From JBBQSF01 sp038214085 (GTDB taxonomy: Bacteria; Bacteroidota; Bacteroidia; Bacteroidales; CG2-30-32-10), in assembly GCA_038214085.1 (NCBI GenBank), contig JBBQSF010000063.1, positions 1 to 16,415 of the forward strand: 16,415 nt of DNA, given 5' to 3'. Made by a program: the position numbers and the translations under genes. Below the pieces are notes generated by a model, which was given only the letters and a program-made list of their open reading frames with translations, had not been told where the DNA came from and ran no database searches. Within the stretch, counting starts at the first letter, position 1. Every line of letters starts with the position of its first letter. Positions 6,499-13,036 of this stretch are shown here, in pieces.

Positions 6499-8397
6499 AT
6501 GAAAAAAATGCTTTTGTTTTTAGGAATACTGCTGACATTTAACATTTCTCTTTGCGCACAATTGCCATATTCCATTGATTCTATTCCCATGCGTGATGGC
6601 AAAAAACTTGCCTGTGATATTTTTCTCCCCGACACATCAGGTGGAAAAACATATCCGGTAATTTTAGTTCAAACACCATACAATAGGGTCTATTACCGCA
6701 TCAAACTTCCCTTCGGCATCACAAATATTTCCGCAAGCAATTATGCTTTTGTAATAGCCGACTGGCGAGGTTTCTACGGATCCGCTGCTGCAATTACCTC
6801 CGCTCCTGACAGAGGAAAGGACGGCTATGATATTGTGGAATGGATCGCTTCAAAAATATGGAGTAATGAGAAAATCGGCACCTGGGGACCTTCAGCATTG
6901 GGTAGAATTCAGTTTTTGACAGCAAAGGAGAACCCGCCTCATCTTACCTGTATTGCGCCTCTCGTTGCTGCTTCGCAATATGAATATGAAGAATATTATC
7001 CTGGTGGTGTTTACCGCACTGAATATGTTCAGCAACTTGATGCACTAGGTTTTGGACTGGGTCCAATTATAAGTACACATAAAGTGAAGGATTATTTCTG
7101 GAATTATTCTGACACGTCAACAATGTATTCCGAAAAAATTAAAGTGCCTACATTAATGATTGGCGGATGGTACGACCATGGAACCAACCAGATCATGGAA
7201 CTTTTTGATAGCTTGAGATTGTATTCACCTATAAATGTTCGCGCCAAACACCATTTACTTATGGGGCCATGGGCACATGGGGGTTTCGGGCAAGCACAGG
7301 TTGGTACAGGTCAACAGGGTGAACTTTTTTATCCAGAAGCTGCAGGCTGGAGTGATTCTATCGCACTCAATTTTTTTAATTTTTACCTCAGAAATATATC
7401 AAACAACTGGGAAAGCACTCCAGTTATTCAGTATTTTCAAATGGGAGAAAACAACTGGATGTCCTCTCCTATCTGGCCTCCGGCTGATGTAAGCCCATAT
7501 AAACTTTATTTGAATGACAACATGCTTACTTCGCAAGTTCCAATAAATACAAGCAGTTCATCACAATTAATTTACAATTCCAAAAACCCTTCGCCCACAA
7601 TTGGCGGTGCAACTCTAAGACCGGATTTACTGCAGGGACCTTACGATCAGGCTCCCATTGTTGAAAACAGAAATGACATTCTGATTTTTTCTTCTGCAGT
7701 GTTAGGTGCTGATGTTGTAATGAAGGGAAAATCGACAATACATTTATATGTAAGTTCCGACAGAAAAGATACTGATTTTTCAATACGACTTACTGATGTT
7801 TATCCTAATGGCAAATCAATGCTTCTTGCAGATGGAATTAAAAGAATGCGATTCAGGAACGGTTACAAAGCTTCGGATACTTCGGGAATTCAACCCGGGC
7901 AGATTTATCATATCACCATTGATCTTCCAGATATCTGCAATACTTTTCTGGCCGGTCACCGTATCAGATGCGACATTACATCATCAAATTATCCCCGATA
8001 CGACTGCAATTTAAATAATGGAGGCCCAATGTATACTGCCGGAGATTCCTTGATTGCAACAAATACGGTATATACAAACAGCACTTATGCTTCCTATATT
8101 GAACTCCCTCTTAAAGATTTTGCCGGAAATTTAATGCAGATTGCTCAGAATAATAATACAATTGGTGTTTTCCCAAATCCAACAAATGACAATATATATA
8201 TTACAGGTATTGCCGGAGCTGCTGCTATAGTTTTGTCAGATATTAAAGGAATTGTTGTTTACTCTGAAAAAAAATATTACTCCGAAAAAAATATTACTCA
8301 GATTAATTTGCAAACACTTGAACCCGGATTTTACATACTCAGCGTTCAATTTGAAGGAACGACATCAGTCAATACAAAGGTTTTAGTTTCAAGATAG
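6499..8397 (+). CDS. secreted CocE/NonD-family hydrolase (X-Pro dipeptidyl-peptidase S15-like) with T9SS sorting domain
   Basis: This serine hydrolase of the CocE/PepX group cleaves acyl esters or X-Pro dipeptides (632 aa from ATG 6499). Signal peptide: MKKMLLFLGILLTFNISLCAQ. The alpha/beta-hydrolase domain opens with IPMRDGKKLACDIFLP (29-44). The PY motif at 60-61 is the usual oxyanion tyrosine position. The nucleophile is Ser132 in GPSALG, with Asp226 in GGWYDHG and His260 in MGPWAHGG completing the triad. Residues about 335-540 form the PepX_C-type jelly roll (LYVSSDRKDTDFSIRL, LPLKDF). Residues about 556-632 are a T9SS sorting domain (GVFPNP, LEPGFYILSV). The frame is open back to GTG 6481 and ATG 6493, but 6499 places the signal peptide properly and avoids overlap with the preceding gene. 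In this family peptidase and esterase activities cannot be separated by motif; the neighbouring M28 peptidase favours peptide substrates. Confidence 0.88.
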   Translation: MKKMLLFLGILLTFNISLCAQLPYSIDSIPMRDGKKLACDIFLPDTSGGKTYPVILVQTPYNRVYYRIKLPFGITNISASNYAFVIADWRGFYGSAAAITSAPDRGKDGYDIVEWIASKIWSNEKIGTWGPSALGRIQFLTAKENPPHLTCIAPLVAASQYEYEEYYPGGVYRTEYVQQLDALGFGLGPIISTHKVKDYFWNYSDTSTMYSEKIKVPTLMIGGWYDHGTNQIMELFDSLRLYSPINVRAKHHLLMGPWAHGGFGQAQVGTGQQGELFYPEAAGWSDSIALNFFNFYLRNISNNWESTPVIQYFQMGENNWMSSPIWPPADVSPYKLYLNDNMLTSQVPINTSSSSQLIYNSKNPSPTIGGATLRPDLLQGPYDQAPIVENRNDILIFSSAVLGADVVMKGKSTIHLYVSSDRKDTDFSIRLTDVYPNGKSMLLADGIKRMRFRNGYKASDTSGIQPGQIYHITIDLPDICNTFLAGHRIRCDITSSNYPRYDCNLNNGGPMYTAGDSLIATNTVYTNSTYASYIELPLKDFAGNLMQIAQNNNTIGVFPNPTNDNIYITGIAGAAAIVLSDIKGIVVYSEKKYYSEKNITQINLQTLEPGFYILSVQFEGTTSVNTKVLVSR

Positions 8398-8434
8398 ATT
8401 GCATATCTATGGTTTTTTATTTGCTATGCATCTA
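8395..8434 (+). terminator. possible terminator after the CocE-type gene
   Basis: The arms TAGATTGCATA (8395-8405, which includes the stop codon) and TATGCATCTA (8425-8434) pair over 10 bp with one bulged T and a 19-nt loop, followed by TTTCTTTATTT. The large loop and weak stem make this tentative, but a promoter begins only a few bases later, which fits an operon boundary here. Confidence 0.4.
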
Positions 8435-8442
8435 TTTCTTTA

Positions 8443-8471
8443 TTTGGTCTATTGTTATTTTTTTATCTTTG
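8443..8471 (+). promoter_or_regulatory. promoter of the TPR histidine kinase gene
   Basis: TTTG (8443-8446), a 17-nt spacer and TATCTTTG (8464-8471) match both halves of the Bacteroidota promoter (TTTG at -33, TAnnTTTG at -7). It is the most complete promoter in the window. Transcription would start near 8478, about 22 nt before the chosen TTG start at 8500. Confidence 0.6.
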
Positions 8472-8499
8472 CTTTGAACTATTAATTCCTGTTTATCTT

Positions 8500-10506
8500 T
8501 TGAAAAGATTTTTTCTGATATTTTTCATATTATCCGCTTTCAGTGTTTTGGGCGCGAAATCAAATATTGACAGTTTGATAGCAATTGCTGAAAAAAGCAA
8601 TGATACTACCAAGGTAAATATATACAATCAGATAGCTTCAGAATATACGTTTATCAATCCGTTAAAATCATTGGAATACGGGAAAAAAGCTTATGAATTG
8701 GCAATATCTTCTAACTTTGAAATTGGAACAGCGAATGCATCTAAAATTATGGCTTCGGCATATAATGAAATTGGGAATTATTCAAAAGCCTTTGAATATG
8801 CCATAATTTCTGAAAAAATATTTATTAAGCTCGAGAATATTTATGGACAGGCAAAAACCTATAACCTATTAGGAATAATTAACGACAATATCGGCAATAC
8901 TGGTAAATCAATCCAGTACTATAACAAAGCATTTTCTTTTTTCGAAAAACTTAAAGACACTAAAGGACAAGCCGGAACTTTAAATAACATTGCAATAATT
9001 TATTTTAAAAAAAACAATTTTGATGTTGCAATCAAATACATCGAAAAAGCTTTGAAAATATATTCTGATGCGGGCAATCAGCGGGGAATTTCGGTGTGCT
9101 ATAATAACATGGGAAATGCATACAAAAGCCTAAAAAACTACAAACTTGCACTCTCCTATTACGAAAAAGCGCTGGCAATAAAAGAAAAATTAGCTGAACC
9201 AGCCGGAATCGGGTTGACATTAATTAATATTGGAGGGATTTATCTTGTAAATAAAAATTACAGCAAAGCACTCGAATATCTTAATAAAAGCATAAAAATA
9301 AATAAAAGTATTTCTGCTTCAGCTGAACTCTCTGATGCATATAAGGCTTTGTCTGAAACTTACGCCAAGTTAAATAATTTTTCTAAAGCGTATGAATCCA
9401 TGTTGCGGTATTCGGAACTGACAGATTCTCTCAATGATCAGGAAAATATAAAAAAAATTAATGAACTGCAGCTCAGGTATGAATCCGAGGCCAAAGAAAC
9501 TGAAATAGAACTTCTCACTCAAAAGGATCAGGTTAATACGCTAAGTATTGAAAAGCAAAACCTCTTTCGCAATATTCTAATTATAGGTTTGTTTGTTATT
9601 GCCATTTTTTCTTTCATGCTTTTATCCCGATACAAGAGGATCAAATTTACCAATAAAATATTGGAAGAACAGAAACAAAGAATTGCCAAGACTAACGATG
9701 AACTCATATATCTGAATGAAAACATTTCTGCTCAAAAAAGAATGGTAGAAGAACTCAATACAGAACTGAATTCTACCAATCAGAAACTGACAGAATCTGA
9801 AAAAACTCTTATAGAACTTAATGCCACTAAAGACAAATTTTTTAGTATCGTTTCTCACGATCTCAGAAATCCATTTGCTTCGATTATCAGTTTTTCACGT
9901 ATAATAAAAAGAGATATCACTAATTTTTCTCCTCAGGAACTTCAGGAACTTGCTCAAGAACTTGACAAATCCGTTATAAAAATAAGTACCCTACTCGAAA
10001 ACCTTTTGTGGTGGTCGCGTTTGCAAACAGGGAGAATTAATCCAAAACCTGATGATATTTTTATCTTTCAAGTGGTTCAGGAAAATATTGAAGTATATTC
10101 TCAATCAATGTTGAAAAAAAACATAACACTTGTGAACAATATTGATGAGGCTCTTTCGGTTAACGGAGACTGGAGCCTGTTGAGTAATATTATCAGCAAT
10201 CTCATGTCGAATGCAATAAAATTTTCTCATGAAGGGGCAACAATAATTTTACAATCAGCAGTAGCTAATGAAAATGCAATTATTTCAGTAATAGATGACG
10301 GTGTCGGCATAAGTCCAGAAAATATCGAAAAACTTTATAAAATAGACAGCGGTTTTACCACTTACGGAACCGACGATGAAAAAGGAAGTGGTCTTGGGCT
10401 CATACTTTGCAAGGAATTTACCGAAATGCAGGATGGTAACTTTACCTTAAATTCCCTTCCAGGAAAAGGAACTACCGCTAGTTTTACTATTCCCCTCAGC
10501 ATTTAA
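8500..10506 (+). CDS. TPR-domain sensor histidine kinase
   Basis: This is a membrane-bound two-component sensor kinase of 668 aa. A signal peptide (MKRFFLIFFILSAFSVLGA) leads into a periplasmic array of about six or seven TPR units (roughly residues 37-310; clear A.A.Y...N...A...Y..AL patterns at 158-188, 198-228 and 238-268). A short coiled segment (about 315-355), one membrane helix (357-377) and a cytoplasmic coiled coil (about 380-440) follow. The HisKA motif is SHDLRNPF with phospho-acceptor His453. The HATPase_c domain has the N box NLMSNAIKFS (567-576), G1 DDGVGIS (599-605) and G2 GSGLGL (629-634). All catalytic boxes look intact. The frame is open upstream to TTG 8452, but that lies between the -33 and -7 boxes, so TTG 8500 is chosen. 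No receiver domain or response regulator gene is adjacent, so its partner is elsewhere. The signal is unknown. Confidence 0.88.
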   Translation: MKRFFLIFFILSAFSVLGAKSNIDSLIAIAEKSNDTTKVNIYNQIASEYTFINPLKSLEYGKKAYELAISSNFEIGTANASKIMASAYNEIGNYSKAFEYAIISEKIFIKLENIYGQAKTYNLLGIINDNIGNTGKSIQYYNKAFSFFEKLKDTKGQAGTLNNIAIIYFKKNNFDVAIKYIEKALKIYSDAGNQRGISVCYNNMGNAYKSLKNYKLALSYYEKALAIKEKLAEPAGIGLTLINIGGIYLVNKNYSKALEYLNKSIKINKSISASAELSDAYKALSETYAKLNNFSKAYESMLRYSELTDSLNDQENIKKINELQLRYESEAKETEIELLTQKDQVNTLSIEKQNLFRNILIIGLFVIAIFSFMLLSRYKRIKFTNKILEEQKQRIAKTNDELIYLNENISAQKRMVEELNTELNSTNQKLTESEKTLIELNATKDKFFSIVSHDLRNPFASIISFSRIIKRDITNFSPQELQELAQELDKSVIKISTLLENLLWWSRLQTGRINPKPDDIFIFQVVQENIEVYSQSMLKKNITLVNNIDEALSVNGDWSLLSNIISNLMSNAIKFSHEGATIILQSAVANENAIISVIDDGVGISPENIEKLYKIDSGFTTYGTDDEKGSGLGLILCKEFTEMQDGNFTLNSLPGKGTTASFTIPLSI

Positions 10507-10534
10507 AATATTTTATTTTTTGAAAAAAAATCTG

Positions 10535-10542
10535 TACGTTTG
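10535..10542 (+). promoter_or_regulatory. -7 promoter box of the MORN lipoprotein gene
   Basis: TACGTTTG matches TAnnTTTG. Its TTG (10540-10542) is also an in-frame upstream start, which is thereby disfavoured against ATG 10555. The only TTTG nearby (10519-10522) is 12 nt away, too close for a normal -33, so read-through from the kinase gene remains possible. Confidence 0.4.
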
Positions 10543-10554
10543 AAAAAAAATATC

Positions 10555-11199
10555 ATGAAACGGCTATGCTTTCTGCTTCCAATCATTTTAATGCTCTCAG
10601 CTTGTACTAAAACAAAAAAAGAATTTTGGGATAACGGAAAAATCAAAAGTGAACTCCGCTATAAAAATAAAAAGCTAAACGGTACTTCAGTTTGGTATTT
10701 TGAAAACGGGGTAAAACAAATGGAATGTACCTACAAGGACGATTTACTAACAGGGCAAATGACCCGATGGTACGAAAACGGCAACAAAAAAGGTGAAAGT
10801 ATGTATTCCGAAAATAAGCTTAATGGAATCTCAAAAACATGGTATTCAAGTGGAAAAATACAAAGTGACGAAACATTTGTAAATGATACGCTGGAAGGGT
10901 TGAATCGTGAATGGCACGAAAACGGCAAATTGAAGTTTCGGGGTGAATATAAGAAAGGCAAATTTTACGGACATTGGCTCTATTATGATAAAAACGGGTT
11001 CAAAGTTGGCGAAGGAAATTATATTAATGGAACCGGCATTCAGAAAGGTTTCTATCGCGACGGGTCACTTAAACGCGAAATACCATATAAAAACAACTTA
11101 AAACAAGGTACAGAAACCTGGTACAACGATAAAGGAATACTTATTAAAGAAATGGTTTACGAAAACGATTTGCTTATCAGCCAGAAAAATATACCTTGA
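10555..11199 (+). CDS. MORN-repeat (YwqK-like) lipoprotein
   Basis: This is a predicted surface or periplasmic lipoprotein of 214 aa. The N-terminus is a lipoprotein signal with lipobox LSAC, making Cys17 the lipidated residue. The rest is built of about eight repeats of roughly 23 residues with the pattern 'W/Y-x-x-x-G-x-x-K-x-E-x-x-Y-x-x-x-x-L-x-G' (for example YENGNKKGESMY at 73-84 and HENGKLKFRGEY at 121-132), the MORN-like repeat found in many Bacteroidota proteins named after YwqK. YwqK of Bacillus is annotated as an antitoxin, but these lipidated repeat proteins are common without any toxin and no toxin gene is nearby, so I would not call it an antitoxin. The start is ATG 10555; an upstream TTG at 10540 lies in the promoter box. 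The gene lies 48 nt after the histidine kinase and could be co-expressed. Function is unknown; binding or scaffold use is inferred from the fold. Confidence 0.82.
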   Translation: MKRLCFLLPIILMLSACTKTKKEFWDNGKIKSELRYKNKKLNGTSVWYFENGVKQMECTYKDDLLTGQMTRWYENGNKKGESMYSENKLNGISKTWYSSGKIQSDETFVNDTLEGLNREWHENGKLKFRGEYKKGKFYGHWLYYDKNGFKVGEGNYINGTGIQKGFYRDGSLKREIPYKNNLKQGTETWYNDKGILIKEMVYENDLLISQKNIP

Positions 11200-11221
11200 T
11201 TGTTTATAATTCATATTCAAA

Positions 11222-11322
11222 AAAGTTGGACAATCATTTTCAATTTTGATTAAAACTGTTGAACACCAGTTATTACTCTAAAGTAGACAATTTAAAATTT
11301 CAGCAAATTTTAAACCTGTTGA
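11222..11322 (+). repeat. imperfect tandem direct repeat in the intergenic region
   Basis: Two units of about 41-43 nt share their ends. Unit 1 (11222-11262) runs from AAAGTTGGACAAT to TTAAAACTGTTGA; unit 2 (11280-11322) runs from AAAGTAGACAAT to TTTAAACCTGTTGA. The middles are diverged A/T-rich sequence. The pair lies upstream of the DUF2148-crcB operon promoter. It may be an old duplication or chance in A/T-rich DNA. Confidence 0.3.
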
Positions 11323-11349
11323 GATTAAAAAAAAACAAGGTAAATTTAC

Positions 11350-11357
11350 TACCTTTG
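11350..11357 (+). promoter_or_regulatory. -7 promoter box of the DUF2148-crcB-DUF190-DUF3127 operon
   Basis: TACCTTTG matches TAnnTTTG, with the start codon only 12 nt beyond it (ATG 11370), so the leader would be very short. No TTTG is found at normal -33 spacing; GTTG 11318-11321 is too far upstream. Confidence 0.5.
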
Positions 11358-11369
11358 TAAAAAAATATT

Positions 11370-11906
11370 ATGCCACTATCAACAGAAGAAACCATACGTA
11401 CGAATACCATTAAACAAGTTGCAGGCCTTATGCTTACTGCTGCACGCACAGCTCCAAAGGCAAAAGGGATAGACAATATACAAATTGCCATGGTTGAAAG
11501 CCAGACCATTGAAATGATCTCCGATAAAATGAAAGAAATTGGAGAAAACTGCGACAATCCTTCATTTTTACGCGACGCTGAAAATATTCTTCACGCCACA
11601 GTTATGGTTATTATTGGAACACGTATCAGCACGATTGGCCTTAAAAAATGCGGACATTGTGGCTTTGAGAACTGCGCAGAAAAAGAAAAATATCCAAATG
11701 TTCCCTGTGCCTTTAATACCGGCGATCTTGGAATTGCAATAGGTTCTGCCGTTGGATTAGCTATGGACAACCGCGTCGACAACCGCATCATGTACACTGC
11801 AGGGCATGCAGTTATCGAACTGGGGCTGTTGGGAAAAGACATTAAAATTGCTTATGGGATTCCTTTAAGTTCAACTTCTAAAAATCCATTTTTCGACAGA
11901 AAATAA
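11370..11906 (+). CDS. DUF2148 ferredoxin-like Fe-S protein
   Basis: This is a 178-aa cytoplasmic protein of the DUF2148 family (proteins described as containing a ferredoxin domain). The clear feature is a cysteine cluster C94-x2-C97-x4-C102-x10-C113 (CGHCGFENC followed by VPCAFNTGDLGIAIGSA), which fits ligation of one [4Fe-4S] cluster. The flanking halves (LMLTAARTAPKAKG near 20-33; AGHAVIELGLLGKDIKIAYGIPLS near 144-167) resemble nitroreductase-like segments, as is typical of the family. No reaction has been assigned to it as far as I know; a redox role is inferred. It is the first gene of a compact operon. crcB follows after 5 nt, so an Fe-S protein is co-expressed with a fluoride exporter here. 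The start is the ATG directly after the -7 box. Confidence 0.85.
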   Translation: MPLSTEETIRTNTIKQVAGLMLTAARTAPKAKGIDNIQIAMVESQTIEMISDKMKEIGENCDNPSFLRDAENILHATVMVIIGTRISTIGLKKCGHCGFENCAEKEKYPNVPCAFNTGDLGIAIGSAVGLAMDNRVDNRIMYTAGHAVIELGLLGKDIKIAYGIPLSSTSKNPFFDRK

Positions 11907-11911
11907 TCAGG

Positions 11912-12283
11912 ATGAAAGCGGTTTTATTGATAGGAAGCGGTGGATTTATTGGAAGCGTTTTACGTTATCTCACTTCATTATTTGTTCAAAATAAAGCACT
12001 CAGCACTTTTCCTTTGGGAACACTCGTTGTAAACATTATAGGATGCCTGGTTATTGGAGTGATTTTCGCATTTTCCGAACGGGGATTTGTAAATCCAGAA
12101 TGGCGCTTGTTTCTGGCTACAGGAATCTGCGGTGGATTTACCACTTTTTCTGCATTTTCAAATGAAACTATGGGGCTTCTTCGCGACGGACAAACACTTT
12201 ACGCTTTTGGGTATATTGCAGCCAGTGTTATACTTGGGCTACTGGCAACATTCATAGGAATTTCTCTAATTAAATTAGTTTAA
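11912..12283 (+). CDS. crcB: fluoride ion channel CrcB (Fluc family)
   Basis: This small membrane protein lets fluoride leave the cell and so protects enolase and pyrophosphatase. It has 123 aa and four hydrophobic helices (about 3-22, 34-54, 66-86, 97-120), the normal Fluc size; it acts as an antiparallel dual-topology dimer. Family motifs are present: GGFIGSVLRY (10-19, with Arg18), NIIGCLVIG with the pore Asn41, and GICGGFTTFSAFSNE (71-85), which holds the sodium site and the phenylalanines that line the fluoride path. A single copy is seen, which fits a homodimer. The start ATG 11912 has a weak AGGA just upstream. No fluoride riboswitch can sit in the 5-nt gap; control would come from the operon promoter at 11350. 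The downstream DUF190 gene is a frequent crcB neighbour. Confidence 0.93.
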   Translation: MKAVLLIGSGGFIGSVLRYLTSLFVQNKALSTFPLGTLVVNIIGCLVIGVIFAFSERGFVNPEWRLFLATGICGGFTTFSAFSNETMGLLRDGQTLYAFGYIAASVILGLLATFIGISLIKLV

Positions 12284-12284
12284 C

Positions 12285-12632
12285 ATGGAAAAGGATCCCA
12301 ATTCCAAACTGCTTCGCATATTTTTGGGCGAATCTGATAAATTCGGAAACATCCCATTATATGAAGCCATTGTTCTTGAAGCAAAAAAACAAAATCTTTT
12401 TGGAGCCACAGTTCTAAAAGGAGTAATGGGATTTGGCGCAAATAGCCGCATTCAGTCAACTAAAATTTTTGAACTCTCGTCCGATATGCCCTTTATTATA
12501 GAAATTGTAGATACTGAAGATGAAATTAAAAAATTTATTATCATTGTTGAACAAATGTTCGAAAAGAGCAAATCAGGCGGCATGATTACAATTGAAAAAG
12601 CAGAAGTAATAAGATATAAAGCCAGTAAATAA
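12285..12632 (+). CDS. DUF190 family PII-like protein
   Basis: This is a 115-aa soluble protein of the DUF190 family, whose structures have the ferredoxin-like fold of PII signalling proteins. Family signatures seen are LRIFLGESDKFGNIPLYEAIVLEAKK (10-35), the GATVLKGVMGFGANSRI stretch (40-56), FIIEIVDTEDEI (70-81) and GGMITIEKAEVI (98-109). DUF190 genes are often found next to or fused with crcB, and the gene here starts 1 nt after the crcB stop codon, so translation is probably coupled. A regulatory or ligand-sensing role beside the fluoride channel is an inference from context; no biochemical role is established to my knowledge. Confidence 0.85.
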   Translation: MEKDPNSKLLRIFLGESDKFGNIPLYEAIVLEAKKQNLFGATVLKGVMGFGANSRIQSTKIFELSSDMPFIIEIVDTEDEIKKFIIIVEQMFEKSKSGGMITIEKAEVIRYKASK

Positions 12633-12643
12633 ATAATAACACT

Positions 12644-12997
12644 ATGGAAATTAAAGGAAAAGTAATTGCAATCCTTCCACTTGTTGAAGGTGAAGGAAAA
12701 AACGGAACATGGCGCAAGCAAATGTTTGTAATTGAAACTCAGGATCAATATCCAAAAAAAGTATGTATTGCAATTTGGGGAAATAATATTGATAAATTTA
12801 ATGTAGCTGACGGTGAAATGGTAAATGTGGGTTTTGATTTAGAAAGCCGCGAATACAATGGCAAATGGTTTACAGAGCCCAAAGCATGGAAAATTGATAA
12901 GGAAGGACAAGGAAGCAGCACCAGTTCCGAAACGCCTTTCCCAAGCGAAGAACCATCGATCCCTGGCAATCCAGAGATGGATGACCTCCCTTTTTAA
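12644..12997 (+). CDS. DUF3127 protein with SSB-like C-terminal tail
   Basis: This is a 117-aa protein of the DUF3127 family, common in Bacteroidota. Residues 1-85 read as a beta-barrel of OB type (MEIKGKVIAILPLVEGEGKNG, then KQMFVIETQ, KKVCIAIWG, EMVNVGFDLESREYNGKWFTEPKAWKI), the pattern seen in single-stranded nucleic-acid-binding folds. A low-complexity linker rich in Ser/Glu/Pro (88-110) leads to the terminal residues EMDDLPF, very like the acidic-hydrophobic tip of bacterial SSB proteins (DDIPF in E. coli), which recruits replication and repair enzymes. DNA binding and partner recruitment are inferred from these two features. It is the last gene of the operon, 11 nt after the DUF190 gene, and is followed by a terminator. 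The main ssb gene is not in this window. Confidence 0.82.
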   Translation: MEIKGKVIAILPLVEGEGKNGTWRKQMFVIETQDQYPKKVCIAIWGNNIDKFNVADGEMVNVGFDLESREYNGKWFTEPKAWKIDKEGQGSSTSSETPFPSEEPSIPGNPEMDDLPF

Positions 12998-13007
12998 TAA
13001 ATAAAAT

Positions 13008-13034
13008 ATACTCTGATCTCGGAAATCAGCGTAT
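13008..13034. terminator. bidirectional terminator between the DUF3127 and UbiD-family genes
   Basis: ATAC-T-CTGAT (13008-13017) pairs with ATCAG-C-GTAT (13025-13034): nine base pairs with one T/C mismatch and the 7-nt loop CTCGGAA. On the plus strand it is followed by TCTTATTTCTT, and on the minus strand by TATTTTATTTATT. It fills the 39-nt gap between two converging genes and so can serve both. Confidence 0.6.
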
Positions 13035-13036
13035 TC

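Noticed and set aside
10555..11199. Antitoxin of a toxin-antitoxin pair (YwqK naming)
   Set aside because: The protein has a lipobox and no toxin-like gene is adjacent. The name comes from repeat similarity only.
11860..11912. Fluoride riboswitch ahead of crcB
   Set aside because: Only 5 nt separate crcB from the preceding gene, and the operon leader after 11357 is about 12 nt, so there is no room. I see no fluoride-aptamer sequence in 11200-11369 either.
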